Shown: positions 1-8,850, numbered from the stretch's first letter. The stretch: 64,000 bases of DNA from Streptomyces griseorubiginosus (GCF_001514195.1 NZ_KQ948748.1:62001-126000), one strand, 5' to 3'. Translations and numbers: made by a program. Notes: generated by a model from the sequence alone, not told the origin.

Positions 1-300
1 TCAGGAAAGCCTGGGAAAGGTAGAGGCCGACACCAAGCCGGCGGGCGTCCATCGCCGCTTCCAGCACGTCACGCGCAGCCGGCAGACGAGGTTGTTCAAA
101 GCAACGCAGGAGTTCGGGATCTCCGGCCACGGATGCGATCCCAGGAGAGGGCACCGACCCTGAGGCCGACGGTGTCCGACCACCACCCGCAGCCGGGGCG
201 TTCGCAACGGACAGTTGATTCTGGCAGGCGGACTTTGTCCTGTCAGAGTCAACCGACGTGCCGCGTCCATGTCGCCTGGGCCACTTCCACCTCGTACGGC
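1..300 (-). other. possible partial reading frame off left edge
   Basis: On the minus strand one frame stays open to base 1 and continues outside the window. Its last visible residues include DPELLRCFEQPRLPAARDV and a helix-like ending with LGVGLYLSQAFL. No start codon with a convincing ribosome binding site is visible, and I recognise no family. A short second frame begins with ATG near 350 (MRLVLTCRRDG...) and stops after about 33 codons. Either could be remains of a gene disrupted by the neighbouring transposase debris. It could equally be non-coding. Confidence 0.2.
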
Positions 301-383
301 ACCGTCCACGGCTCGAAGCCGTCGCGACGGCAGGTGAGGACCAGGCGCATCGGTTTGCTTAAAGGTCCTTTTCTCCTTTTGTT

Positions 384-780
384 TCATCCCGGTATGCGAA
401 TTTGATCCGATGATGTCGGGTCGTGCCAGGAGACGGTGCACTCTCCGGTGAGGCGGCGTGCCATCAGGTCGGTCATGGCCAGGTGGATCATGGCTTCCGA
501 GCGGTGCGGATGGGCTTCGTAGTCACGCGCCAGACGCCGGTGCAGCATGAGCCCCCCGTAGGTCCGCTCGACCGTCCACCGTTTCGAGATCGGGGCGAAT
601 CCCCTGGTCCCATGTGTGCGTTGGACGATTTCGAGGTTGATGCCGAGGGTGGCGGCGTGTACGACGAAGTGCTTGCGGTAGCCGCCGTCGACCCAGACCT
701 TGCGCAAGGTGGGGTGGTCGGCGGCCACCTGTCCGAGCAAGGTGCGGCCAGCGGTGAAGTCCTGGACGGCGCTTACCTGC
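384..780 (-). pseudogene. IS5-family transposase, C-terminal remnant
   Basis: The last roughly 125 residues read as the C-terminal part of an IS5-type DDE transposase. The segment DHPTLRKVWVDGGYRKHF carries the second catalytic Asp region, followed by FAPISKRWTVERTYGG with the catalytic Glu, then LMLHRRLARDYEAHPHRSEA and a typical end. Upstream of about 780 the frame stays open to 1169 but no longer resembles a transposase, so the N-terminal half has been lost or frameshifted. The remnant resembles the C-terminal part of the IS5 element at 34.6-35.4 kb but is not identical. It is probably inactive. Confidence 0.75.
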
Positions 781-1168
781 TGGCAGGAGAGCCGATTGCT
801 GCCGGATGGCGCCCTGACGCCGGCCTCGCCTATTACGAGGCGCGGATGCACTCGTTTGTCGAGGCCAACCTGGAGATCGGCCGGTTGAACGCCCGCAGTC
901 GCGACGTCACCGGGGCAGACGCCGAGCCGAGCCTTGAATTCGCCAGCGCGTGATTTGCTGAGCTGGTCGGGCGTGTGATCAACGGTGTCGAGTTGCTCGA
1001 CTATGCGGGCGTGCCGGACTCCGGCGCGCTGGCCGGATCGCCGAGCAACTCGTCGGCTCAGCCCTACGTTCACCAGCCCCGGCGCCCGAGGGGCCGTACG
1101 AGAGAATCCGCGCTCCGGGATGGCAAGATCCGTGAACGAGGCGGTTGTGCTGACGTTCTGCGCCATCA

Positions 1169-1212
1169 TGAGGCCCTGCGTCCCGGGCGGAACTCCGGGA
1201 TGCAGGGCCTCA
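1169..1212. terminator. strong inverted repeat, possible terminator
   Basis: Two 18-nt arms (1169-1186 and 1195-1212) pair with one G:T mismatch around an 8-nt loop. The stem begins TGAGGCCCTGC. No clear T-tract follows on either strand. It sits at the edge of the transposase debris and could be a bidirectional terminator or an element end. Confidence 0.45.
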
Positions 1213-1460
1213 CGTTCTCAGCGCTGGAAGTCGGCTTGCCTCGGGTCAGAGACGAGTATGCAGTGGCCGAGACATTCCGACGTCATACCGCCCAGTTGGC
1301 GACAGGCCGGTGACCCGTGGACGTGGCATTGCCCACGCGAGGCCGAACGGTGTCACTGTCGTGGCGCAGCCTTGTGGCCAGGCTTTTTCTGTTGAGGGCA
1401 GCCAGGTGGCAGGTCTCGGAGCGGGCGTTGCCGCGATCGGTTAAGGGTCCATAAAGCATG

Positions 1461-1479
1461 GATTCACAGAATGTGAATC
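1461..1479. promoter_or_regulatory. operator-like inverted repeat upstream of the 1508 gene
   Basis: GATTCAC and GTGAATC are perfect 7-nt arms separated by 5 nt. The repeat ends 29 bases before the ATG at 1508. Its position and AT-rich content suit a repressor site, possibly autoregulatory. No regulator is assigned. Confidence 0.4.
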
Positions 1480-1507
1480 GCTTCCTCTTCACGGGCACAA
1501 TGACGTC

Positions 1508-2305
1508 ATGGCACGACCACCTCGCCGATCGGCCGACCCTAAGAAGCCCCTGCAGAAGACTCCTAGCCGGATTGGAACCTTCGATGCGGTGGCTGCGATT
1601 GCAGGTATCCGGCGCCTCCACGAAGCAGCAGAGGATCCCAATATTGACCGCATGCCGGCCGACGACGAACTCTTCCAAGCTCTTCTCTATCTCGAAGCGC
1701 ACGCTGGAGCCTTGAAGGACGAGAACGCACGGCGCACCGCTGCGATCCAACGCGTCACGCTCTGGGAGTATCTTCGGGAGCAGACAGACCTTCATCAGGC
1801 GAAGGCAGTCGCGGACGCTCGAGCGGCCAACGCCGAGTGGGTGCAGCTGGCGTCCGCTCTGGCGGTGAATGCGCCCAGCGCGGCGTACAACAAGGCCGCA
1901 CGACTCCGTGCCGCCGCCCTGGTCGGCGACGGCCAGCCTGTTCGCAGGACTCCCGAGGCCGTGCGGGAAGCTGAACGGCTCGTTGCAGCGCAGGCAGCAG
2001 CCGACCGTCGCGCGGCTGCGCACGCTACACAACGACACCGTCTTCTGGCACCTGTGGCTATGCGCCTCCTGGAGCATCGTGACGGCCTGGACGACGGCGA
2101 TGAAGTGACCTACTGGCTCGATGAGATCGCAGAAGTCCTGCCCAACTGCCGCACTCCCATCCAGTTCGTCAGCCTGGAGACCTACGTCAAAGCTGCTATC
2201 CGCGAACTCGAGAAGGCGGCGCGAAGGAACGCCGGATCGGCCGGAGCCACCATGGAGGCGAACCAAGCTTACGCAGCAGCTGCTGAACTCATCGCAGGAA
2301 GCTGA
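1508..2305 (+). CDS. hypothetical protein, helical and charged
   Basis: The product is a 265-residue soluble protein without signal peptide or membrane segment. The N-terminus is basic (MARPPRRSADPKKP). The body is rich in Ala, Arg and Glu and predicts as long helices, for example around residues 125-185. Codon use is typical of Streptomyces and the frame is clean over its whole length, unlike most neighbours, so I regard it as real. An ATG at 1499 lies in another frame. I do not recognise a family. The location 1.4 kb from a partition locus suggests a plasmid-borne orphan gene, but that is only context. Confidence 0.7.
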   Translation: MARPPRRSADPKKPLQKTPSRIGTFDAVAAIAGIRRLHEAAEDPNIDRMPADDELFQALLYLEAHAGALKDENARRTAAIQRVTLWEYLREQTDLHQAKAVADARAANAEWVQLASALAVNAPSAAYNKAARLRAAALVGDGQPVRRTPEAVREAERLVAAQAAADRRAAAHATQRHRLLAPVAMRLLEHRDGLDDGDEVTYWLDEIAEVLPNCRTPIQFVSLETYVKAAIRELEKAARRNAGSAGATMEANQAYAAAAELIAGS

Positions 2306-2672
2306 TCAGCAGCGCGGCTCTCCCTCACTCCCCCACTCCCCCGGATGTACTTACCGACAGCGGCGCGAACCACTGGCGTGTCCTCATGGGGTCTCCCTCG
2401 CTCCGGGGCAGCGGAGGAGGAGAGGCGGCAATTCGAGCATGCAGTCCCTCCCGGGCCTGCGTGCCTCACAGCCTCTGGACGTCTCTCCTGCTCGAGGCCA
2501 AGTCACGCGGCCATCGCAGAGCACCCTTCCCGAACTGTACCCGCGCGCATAGACACATCGAGGCGACATCGGCCCTTCCCGTACTTGGGAGGCAGCCCCG
2601 GCACCGCAGAGCGGCGTTCGGCCAGCAGCATCGGTCATGTCACACCTCACTCTGTGTGTCACGTAAGAGCGT

Positions 2673-2711
2673 TCCCGCTGACGGCTCGCCGTGCGCCGAC
2701 CGTCAGCGGGA
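2673..2711 (-). terminator. hairpin downstream of the small secreted protein gene
   Basis: Perfect 12-nt arms TCCCGCTGACGG (2673-2684) and its complement (2700-2711) surround a 15-nt loop. The hairpin lies 18 bases past the stop of the minus-strand gene ending at 2729, which is the expected place for its terminator. The rest of 2306-2728 shows no convincing gene. Confidence 0.6.
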
Positions 2712-2728
2712 CAGGGACAGGGGCAGGG

Positions 2729-3109
2729 CTACTGGCGAGAGAGGTCTATGGAGTTCACGGGGGTCAGGTCGGTCCAGTAGGCCACTCCCGGCTTCATGTC
2801 GAAGTAGCAGTCGCGTCCGTTGTAGGACGTGCACAGGTAGGCCTGGGCCCCGCCGGTGTGGTTGTTGTAGACCCAGTGATAGCCGTATTGGCCGCTGAGG
2901 TTGTGGGGCCCGTAGCTCCAGTAAGTGTTGGTGGGGCTGGTCTGGGTGGTGCCGGCGTCGACGCCTTCCGGGAAGACGCACACCGCCACCGCCGGGCACG
3001 TACCCCAGGAGTCTGCGGCAGGCTTTGCCTCGGCCGTACCCATGTTCAACATGGCCGAGGCCGCGTCTGCGAGCGTGAAGGCTGTGGTCAGTCTGATGTC
3101 GTTGCGCAT
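2729..3109 (-). CDS. small secreted protein, peptidase-inhibitor-like
   Basis: A 126-residue protein starts at ATG 3109, with AAGGGA eight bases upstream. The first 28 residues look like a weak signal peptide ending near TAEA, although the hydrophobic core is interrupted by acidic residues. The mature part contains CPAVAVCVF, an aromatic-rich middle (TYWSYGPHN) and YNGRDCYFDM. Two Cys near the start and two later could form disulfides. Size, export and Gly/Tyr/Trp/Cys content resemble small Streptomyces secreted proteins of the I36 inhibitor-like or lactococcin-972-like kind, but I cannot assign one. A hairpin downstream probably terminates it. Confidence 0.65.
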   Translation of the reverse strand: MRNDIRLTTAFTLADAASAMLNMGTAEAKPAADSWGTCPAVAVCVFPEGVDAGTTQTSPTNTYWSYGPHNLSGQYGYHWVYNNHTGGAQAYLCTSYNGRDCYFDMKPGVAYWTDLTPVNSIDLSRQ

Positions 3110-3654
3110 GTCGGTTCCCTTCGGTCACTGCCGATGTGTGGCGAGTGCCGGGAGCGTACCGATGCTCTAGGGGGTTCTGGCCAGCTCTTCGACCCGGTTC
3201 GAAAGGGAGGGTTACCTCTGGCCAGACGCCTACGGCGAGGCCGGTGGGAGGTGGGGGTCGGCTGGCGAGCGGAGCTTTTGTGGGATGGGCAGGTCGGCGG
3301 CAGTTGCCGGTCGGAGCGGGCCATTGAGTGCATGGTGGTACGCATCATGACCGTTACTGCTTGTTGACTGGAGGGACAGTACTGGCGTGAGGCTGGCTCG
3401 GCTGTATGTCACGACGCTCGGACGACCATCACCTGCTCAAGAGTGTTGCCCGCGTCCTGGTGGCGTCTGAGCGGCGGGCGCACTGAAGTGGCGCTCATGG
3501 TCGAAGCGGCTTGAGGTGGCAGCCAGGTGGGGCCGTTTTCTCAGGATCTTGGCGGAATAGGCAGACTTCCGCGGCTGTGGTGAGTTGAGTCGCTTCATGG
3601 GCGAACCGGTGTTGTGACGGGTAGGTGGCTGCGACAATGGAGTGTCGTGCGGTC
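3110..3654. other. intergenic stretch without a supported gene
   Basis: About 545 bases between the small secreted protein gene and the parA terminator. Open frames here on either strand are short, lack ribosome binding sites and look like shadows of GC-rich DNA. I see no RNA gene or repeat. Confidence 0.5.
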
Positions 3655-3679
3655 GGCCCTCCCTGTACGAAGGAGGGCC
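3655..3679 (-). terminator. parA terminator
   Basis: GGCCCTCC and GGAGGGCC form perfect 8-nt arms around a 9-nt loop, about 36 bases past the parA stop on the minus strand. No long T-tract follows, as is common in Streptomyces terminators. Confidence 0.6.
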
Positions 3680-3695
3680 TTGACCGTCGAGGCGC

Positions 3696-3712
3696 TGATT
3701 GCGCCGCAATCA
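3696..3712. promoter_or_regulatory. parS: parS-like palindrome 1
   Basis: TGATTGCGCCGCAATCA is an odd-centred perfect palindrome with 8-nt arms. It lies immediately after the parA stop codon, between the gene and its terminator. Four more copies occur within 2.5 kb, all in or next to parA/parB, which is the arrangement expected for ParB binding sites of a plasmid centromere. Confidence 0.7.
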
Positions 3713-3714
3713 CG

Positions 3715-4620
3715 CTACTTGCGGGTGAACCCCAAGGCCTGAGTGACGAGGTAGTAGTCGTCCGTGGCGGATAGGGCGTTCGCCGACGTGAGCTTCGAGG
3801 GGTTCTCCGTCACAGGGTCGTAGTAGCGCAAGACCTTCTGCGCGGCGTATGCCTCGGGAATACGAGGGCTCCTACGCACCGTGGGCAACACGAGCTCTTC
3901 GTAGGCTTCCTTGGCTTGCTGCTGGCTGTCGTCGTACACGGCCCCCTGGTTGCGGGTGGTGGGGCAGTCGACAATCAGAATGTTGGAGAGCTCAGCAGAT
4001 GCGCCCATGACCGAGAATGTGTCCCGGATTTCGTCGATCTTGTTCTCCATACGGGTCAGGGCCCGAAGTTCCTTCCATCCCGGCTTGACGCAGGCAACGA
4101 CCTCGTCCGAGGCGACGATGGCGTTGACGACGATCAGTCCGAGGTTGCCGGGGCAGTCGATGAGGATCAGGTCGTAGGTGTCGCGGATCCTCTCGATCTG
4201 GGTGCGCAGCCAGAACTCACGTCCCGTCTTCGGCGCGAGAAGCTGCTCGGCCTCCTCCAGGGCGCTGGATCCGAGTACGACGAACAGGTTGGGGATCGGC
4301 TTGGTGCCGTCCTCCCCCATCGGTCCCGCCATGGCCGCTACGACGGCATTCTCGATTTTGGCGGCTCCCGTCAGGACGTCGTAGAGGTTCGCCTGGTTGG
4401 GAATGTCGTCTGGGGCGTCGTAGCCGAGGGCTGCCGAGGCGTCGCACTGGGCGTCGGCGTCAATGACGAGTGCGGTGAGACCAAGGTCTGCGGCACAGGC
4501 GCCGATGTTGACTGCTGACGTCGTCTTGCCGGCGCCACCGCTCTGATTGGTGAGCGCGAGGACGCGTGCAATACGCCCAGCAGTTGCCGTAGCAGCCGCG
4601 TGGTTCTGGGACGAAGTCAT
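3715..4620 (-). CDS. parA: ParA-family partition ATPase
   Basis: A 301-residue MinD/ParA-type ATPase, probably the motor of plasmid or replicon partition working with the neighbouring ParB. I chose ATG 4620 because GGAGG lies seven bases upstream; longer frames to 4839 lack a site. The P-loop is QSGGAGKTT at residues 26-34. The catalytic lysine is present, but the signature lysine of the deviant Walker A motif (KGGxxGKT) is Ser27. Walker A' is VIDADAQCDAS and Walker B is LILIDCPGNLG. No N-terminal HTH is present, so repression is probably done by ParB. A parS-like palindrome lies just upstream of the ribosome binding site, suggesting autoregulation. Confidence 0.92.
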   Translation of the reverse strand: MTSSQNHAAATATAGRIARVLALTNQSGGAGKTTSAVNIGACAADLGLTALVIDADAQCDASAALGYDAPDDIPNQANLYDVLTGAAKIENAVVAAMAGPMGEDGTKPIPNLFVVLGSSALEEAEQLLAPKTGREFWLRTQIERIRDTYDLILIDCPGNLGLIVVNAIVASDEVVACVKPGWKELRALTRMENKIDEIRDTFSVMGASAELSNILIVDCPTTRNQGAVYDDSQQQAKEAYEELVLPTVRRSPRIPEAYAAQKVLRYYDPVTENPSKLTSANALSATDDYYLVTQALGFTRK

Positions 4621-4637
4621 GAGTGAGCCTCCACGAT

Positions 4638-4654
4638 TGATTGCGGCGCAATCA
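4638..4654. promoter_or_regulatory. parS: parS-like palindrome 2, upstream of parA start
   Basis: TGATTGCGGCGCAATCA lies 17 bases upstream of the parA ATG and directly before its ribosome binding site. ParB bound here would probably cover the parA translation start or promoter, so the site may serve both partition and autoregulation. Confidence 0.7.
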
Positions 4655-4757
4655 GTCCCGGGTGGGGATCGCGCTCGTTGCCTCGCATGATCAGCGATGG
4701 CTGTAGGGCGGACGCCGGTAGGTATGGCTGTCTGGCAGCGGATCCGCAGTGGGCGAA

Positions 4758-4774
4758 TGATTGTGCCGCAATCA
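4758..4774. promoter_or_regulatory. parS: parS-like palindrome 3 (one mismatch)
   Basis: TGATTGTGCCGCAATCA differs from the consensus by one base in the left arm. It lies in the parB-parA intergenic region, 120 bases from copy 2. Confidence 0.6.
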
Positions 4775-4867
4775 CAGACCGTTCGAGTCGGTGCCGTGCT
4801 CCCGGCCAGACCCGAAGTGACGAAAGTACCGGGCGGCACGTTACAGGGGAGACCTGCGCAAAAACTA

Positions 4868-4898
4868 GTCGCCCCACCGGATAGACCGGTGAGGCGAC
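4868..4898 (-). terminator. parB terminator
   Basis: A two-part stem (GTCGCC/GGCGAC outside, CACCGG/CCGGTG inside) lies 15 bases past the parB stop. On the minus strand it is followed by TAGTTTTT, which makes a convincing Rho-independent terminator. parB and parA are therefore probably separate transcripts, at least in part. Confidence 0.75.
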
Positions 4899-4912
4899 GA
4901 TGGCATCAGTCG

Positions 4913-6070
4913 TCAGAGGGCGAGGAGATCCCTCAACGCCTCGATCTCTTCAGGGTCGAGGAGCTCTGCGATGTTGAGCGCCAGGTCTTCGATGCTGCGC
5001 ACCACGATCACACCGCGGGGTTCGGCTTGCTGCGTGGCCACTGGAGTCGCGGCAGGTTGCCTCTGGGTGGCTGGAGCCCGGTCAGCAGGCCGCTTGTCAG
5101 CGGCGCCATCCGGACGCGTGAGCGGCGTGGCTGGTTGTGCCGGGGCCGAGGGGCTCGGCACGCTGGGAGCGGGTGACTCGCTTGGGCGGGGTACCGGCAG
5201 CGACGTCGCTGTGTCGGTGGGCGGCTCGTTGATTGCGCCGCAATCATCGAGCTCCTCGGCGGTGGGAAGGGCCTGCTGTTCGGTCGGGAGCTTGCTGACG
5301 CTGGCGGCCTGTGCCGACGTCAGCTCACCGCGCAAGAAGGCCTCTTGCAGGTCGGGGCGGAGGCGTGCGAAGACGGTGGCGGCCTCCCGGACCGGCAACA
5401 GAATCCTGCTGCTCGACGTCTCATCCTCCTCGGCCTCGAGCAACTGCTGCTCCTTCAGCCAGTGATCGATGGTCGCCTGCTGGAGCGCCGGAACGAGCCG
5501 AAGAAGCGCGACGCGATGCGATACATACGTCTGCGAACAGCCCACCCGCTTGGCCAGCTCCCGCTGCGAAAGCTGCCGGGCGTCGCCGTCCCTCTCATCC
5601 AGGGCCTCTTGAAACTCCCGGGCCTCCTCGATCGGGTTGAGGGCCATCCGTTGGAGGTTCTCCTGGATGGCCGCGATGCGAAGGCTCGGTACCTCTCGGC
5701 GCACCAGGATCGGGACCTCAGCGAGCCCGGCCTTTACTGCTGCGGCCAGACGACGGTGCCCGTGGTGAACGACGAAGAGAATCCCTTCCGCGACCTGGGC
5801 GTCCACCGCCTCCTTGTGCTGTGGGTAGATCTCCACATATACATCCGGTGGGATCACCGTCATGGCGGTGTTCATCCCGTCCGTACGAAGAGTCTCTGCC
5901 AGCTCGTCGATCTTGAGTAGCTTCTTGCGCCCGTTTTCCGGGCTCGGCATCAGCTGATCCGGTCGGACCGTCGGCAGTCCCTGCGGTACGAGGCGCGCCT
6001 GCTGTGTGGCCGCCTTGCGCGCAGCCCTCTCTGCGGAGAGGTCGCGCTTGAGACCGGGTTTCTGAGGCAT
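4913..6070 (-). CDS. parB: ParB-family centromere-binding protein
   Basis: A 385-residue ParB/Spo0J-like protein. Residues 30-110 hold the ParB nuclease-like/CTPase fold with GHRR at 104-107 (HHGHRRLAAA). ENLQRMALNPIEEA follows near 137-150, and a helix-turn-helix lies at about 168-190 (QRELAKRVGCSQTYVSHRV). A Pro/Ala-rich linker (about 285-350) leads to an acidic C-terminal helix (LLDPEEIEALRDLLAL) that could dimerise. A parS-like palindrome is embedded in the coding sequence near residue 277, where it encodes DCGAI. The order parB then parA is the reverse of the usual parAB operon. The long linker and C-terminal helix differ from small plasmid ParBs. Confidence 0.9.
   Translation of the reverse strand: MPQKPGLKRDLSAERAARKAATQQARLVPQGLPTVRPDQLMPSPENGRKKLLKIDELAETLRTDGMNTAMTVIPPDVYVEIYPQHKEAVDAQVAEGILFVVHHGHRRLAAAVKAGLAEVPILVRREVPSLRIAAIQENLQRMALNPIEEAREFQEALDERDGDARQLSQRELAKRVGCSQTYVSHRVALLRLVPALQQATIDHWLKEQQLLEAEEDETSSSRILLPVREAATVFARLRPDLQEAFLRGELTSAQAASVSKLPTEQQALPTAEELDDCGAINEPPTDTATSLPVPRPSESPAPSVPSPSAPAQPATPLTRPDGAADKRPADRAPATQRQPAATPVATQQAEPRGVIVVRSIEDLALNIAELLDPEEIEALRDLLAL
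5230..5246. promoter_or_regulatory. parS: parS-like palindrome 4, inside parB
   Basis: TGATTGCGCCGCAATCA, identical to copy 1, lies within the parB coding sequence at the junction between the DNA-binding part and the Pro-rich linker. A palindrome kept intact inside a reading frame argues for selection on DNA binding. Confidence 0.65.
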
Positions 6071-6137
6071 GGGCTTCTCCGGTGGATGCTGTTACTGACG
6101 CGGACGTGAGCTTATCGGCCAGCGGTCCAAGAGCTGC

Positions 6138-6176
6138 GCTGTAGGGAGTGATTGCGGCGCAATCACTCCCTACAGC
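6138..6176. promoter_or_regulatory. parS: 39-nt perfect palindrome with parS core, upstream of parB
   Basis: A 19-nt arm starting GCTGTAGGGAG, one central base, and a perfectly complementary 19-nt arm. The central 17 bases (6149-6165) are the parS-like TGATTGCGGCGCAATCA. It ends upstream of the parB ATG with about 67 bases between. This is the longest and most symmetrical copy and so the best candidate for the main partition site. It could also repress parB. Confidence 0.7.
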
Positions 6177-6610
6177 TAGCTAAGTGAGGGCGTTTTGCCC
6201 CATTCGCGGCGAACCGGCAAGAGTCAGCGTCATTCGGCTGCGGGACGATCTTGCCAGATGCAGGCAGGCGGCGATGACTCGCAGCACGCGGCGGCTGGTC
6301 TTCTGCCGTACTGAGGGCCCGTCAGCGTCGGTATGCACCGGCCCGCACGCAGTCGTCGGGCCTCCTTCCAGCTCTGCGGGCGGTGACGCATGTCGTAGCG
6401 ACCAGTTCTGTCGTCGCACGCCGCTGGGCTCATGCGCGAGGGGCGAGAGGAGAACCGTCGCTACGCCGCCTGCGCCGAGCGACTGACGGCGCGGGCGGTT
6501 ACTATTCGCTGACGATCTCAGACGAAAGACCGTCGGCCCGGTCCAACTAATGCCACATCATGCGAGGGTAAGCGCTGCACAGTCGTGATGCTTGAGTAGG
6601 GGAGTGGGAC
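6177..6610. other. intergenic stretch, probable parB promoter region
   Basis: About 430 bases between the large palindrome and the start of the Spd-like gene. No frame on either strand has both coding character and a ribosome binding site. The parB promoter should lie at its left edge. Confidence 0.5.
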
Positions 6611-8370
6611 GTGGCTGCGGGGAATGAAGCGAGGCCCCAGCTGACCTGAGCGGTTCTCATCGGCGTCGTCGTCACTCGTGCTGTGATCATCGCCGGTATC
6701 GGCTTTGTCGGCTCATACGCGGCCGTACGTGAACTGGCGCTCAAGAAGGGCTTCGGGACCTTCGCCTACGTCTTTCCGATCGGCATCGACGCCGGTATTT
6801 GCGTGCTCCTCGCCCTGGACCTCCTCCTGACCTGGATCCGCATCCCCTTCCCCTTGCTCCGGCAGACGGCCTGGCTGCTGACGGCCGCAACGATCGCCTT
6901 CAATGGCGCAGCCGCCTGGCCTGACCCTCTGGGTGTGGGTATGCACGCGGTGATCCCGGTTCTGTTCGTCGTCGCGGTAGAGGCCGCCCGGCACGCCGTC
7001 GGTCGCATCGCCGACGTCACCGCGGACAAGCACATGGAAGACGTCCGCCTCGCGCGCTGGCTCCTCTCGCCGGCCCCGACCTTCCTGCTCTGGCGCCACA
7101 TGAAGCTCTGGGAGCTTCGCTCCTACGAGCAGGTCATCAAGCTCGAGCAAGAACGCCTCGTCTACCAGACCAGCCTCCATGCCCGCTTCGGCCGGCCCTG
7201 GCGTCGCAAGGCTCCGGTGGAGTCACTGATGCCGCTCCGTCTGGCCCGCTACGGCGTTCCCCTGGCCGAGACGACCCGCGCCGGTCTGGCCGCCGCGGGG
7301 ATCGACGAGCCGCCCATCCAATTCACCGTCGAGCGGGCCGCGGTCCCGGAGCAGCGCCAAAGCCTTGAACTCGAGACGCTGTTCGGGAAGGAGAAGCAAC
7401 TCGCGCCGGCGACGCAGGCGGAGCTCCAGCCGCCAGCGCGGGCACAGGCCGCATGTCCCGAGCAGCCCCACCAGCTCGAAAGCGAAGGCAACGATCAACG
7501 CCTCGATGGCACCTACCAGGACTGGATCGTGGCCTTCGAAGTGGAGCCCACCAGCGCCCAGTTTGCCTTGTGGCTCCAGGACCAGTACGGCATCGCCACT
7601 GCGGCTGGCCGGCCCCTCTCAGATGAGCAACTCGAACCCCTGCTCAACCTCTTCAAGCACCGTCATACGTCCTCAACTCACAGCGACGCCGCACCCCATG
7701 ACCTCCCAGACGCGGAGGACGCTGGCGCCGCGGATGACGAGTGGGATGACTACTTCTACAACGCCTGGATCACGTACACGCAGGAGCACGGGACGTACCC
7801 CGACCCGGCCGCCCTTGCCGCCTATGTCTACGAGCGAGACAAGATCACCGGCGGCAACGGTCAGCCCATCACCGGCGCAGACCTGGAGTCCTTCGTAAAC
7901 CAGGAAGCGCAGGAGGAGACTCCGGCTGACGCCGGTGCGCACCCAGCGATGGAGGTGCGCAGCCCCCGGGTGAGCGCTCCCATCAACGAGCCGTCGTCAG
8001 GCGAGGACGGCGCGCCGGGGGAGAACGTTGTACTCAGCACCGTCGACCGCTATTACCTGGCTTGGACCGAGTATCAGAACGAACATGGCGAAGAACCCAA
8101 GGCCGAGCAACTCTCCGTCTACCTCGCCAAGAGAGGCATGAGCGGCCGCGGTGGAAAGCCCGTGAGCCCTTCCACCCTGCGCCGCTACCTCCTGCCGTCC
8201 CGTGTCTACACCTTCTGGTCGGAACAGCGCTTGCGCAATGAGGCTCCCTCTCCCGACGCCATTGCGCAGGAATGCGCAGCCCATGGGATCATGGGATCAC
8301 TGCGCAGCACTACCTGCCCCTGACAGCCGAGTACATCGCCGAACAGGCTGCCTACTTCGAACGGCGCTGA
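6611..8370 (+). pseudogene. DUF2637/Spd-like plasmid transfer-associated protein, two lesions
   Basis: The product resembles the DUF2637 (SpdB-like) membrane proteins of actinobacterial conjugative plasmids, which help plasmid spread within mycelium. Four hydrophobic segments lie in the first 130 residues (for example ALKKGFGTFAYVFPIGIDAG and ALDLLLTWIRIPFPL), followed by a long hydrophilic region with repeated W-x-x-Y/H-G motifs. The natural start is GTG 6611 after GGGGAG, but codon 13 is TGA (6647-6649) where Trp would fit; translation could restart at GTG 6683. Near the end an 8-base tandem duplication, CATGGGAT (8282-8297), shifts the frame and stops it at 8323. Without the duplication the frame runs to a stop at 8370. 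The gene is probably dead or truncated at both ends. Confidence 0.75.
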
Positions 8371-8850
8371 CAGGCGCTGACCCGTCACCACGCACGGCCC
8401 CAGCAGTAGGAAGCCAATCTGCTCGTCACTGCGCACCGGGGTCCTAGCCAGTGAACACGGCTGCGCAGTCGGGGAAAATCGCAGGTCAACCAGACAATGC
8501 GCAGCCATGCTGCCCATTGCGCAGCGAGAGCGCGCTTCCTGGCCTCCGTTACCCCGCGTATCAGACGGTCACGGCGAGGCCGCATCGGGCATCTCTACCA
8601 AGACGTCGTAGAGTCTCCTCGACACGCACCCGGCCGCGGACAGGTCCGTCCATCAGTTCACGGACCCAAGGGGCGTCATGAGCAAGTAGCAGCAAGCACT
8701 CGAATATGACGACTGGAGCACTGATACGAGCGAGAACTACCCCCCCAGTGATGCTAAGAACCGACGCAGCTGGTCCGTTTCTGACGCGTCTCGCGCTGCT
8801 CAGCTCGCAGGCGGGGGAGGAGGGTCAGTGATCAAGGTCCGATCAGGGTG
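8371..8850. other. gene-poor stretch with a stop-broken small frame
   Basis: No intact gene is supported. At 8678 an ATG preceded by AAGGGG begins MSK, then TAG, then continues in frame with hydrophilic QQALEYDDWSTDTSENY and roughly 40 more plausible residues. That frame later collides with the opposite-strand pseudogene. It may be a small gene broken at codon 4. Confidence 0.3.

Noticed and set aside
423..953. Long plus-strand frame opposite the IS5 remnant
   Set aside because: It mirrors the transposase frame on the other strand, has no ribosome binding site, and its sequence looks like a reverse-frame artefact of GC-rich coding DNA.
1283..2266. 327-codon minus-strand frame over the 1508-2305 gene
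   Set aside because: It lies opposite a gene with better codon use and a plausible operator. The encoded sequence is rich in Cys, His and Arg without any motif.
4638..4654. Reading the palindromes as transcription terminators
   Set aside because: All share one specific sequence, occur upstream, inside and downstream of genes, and lack T-tracts. Binding sites fit better.
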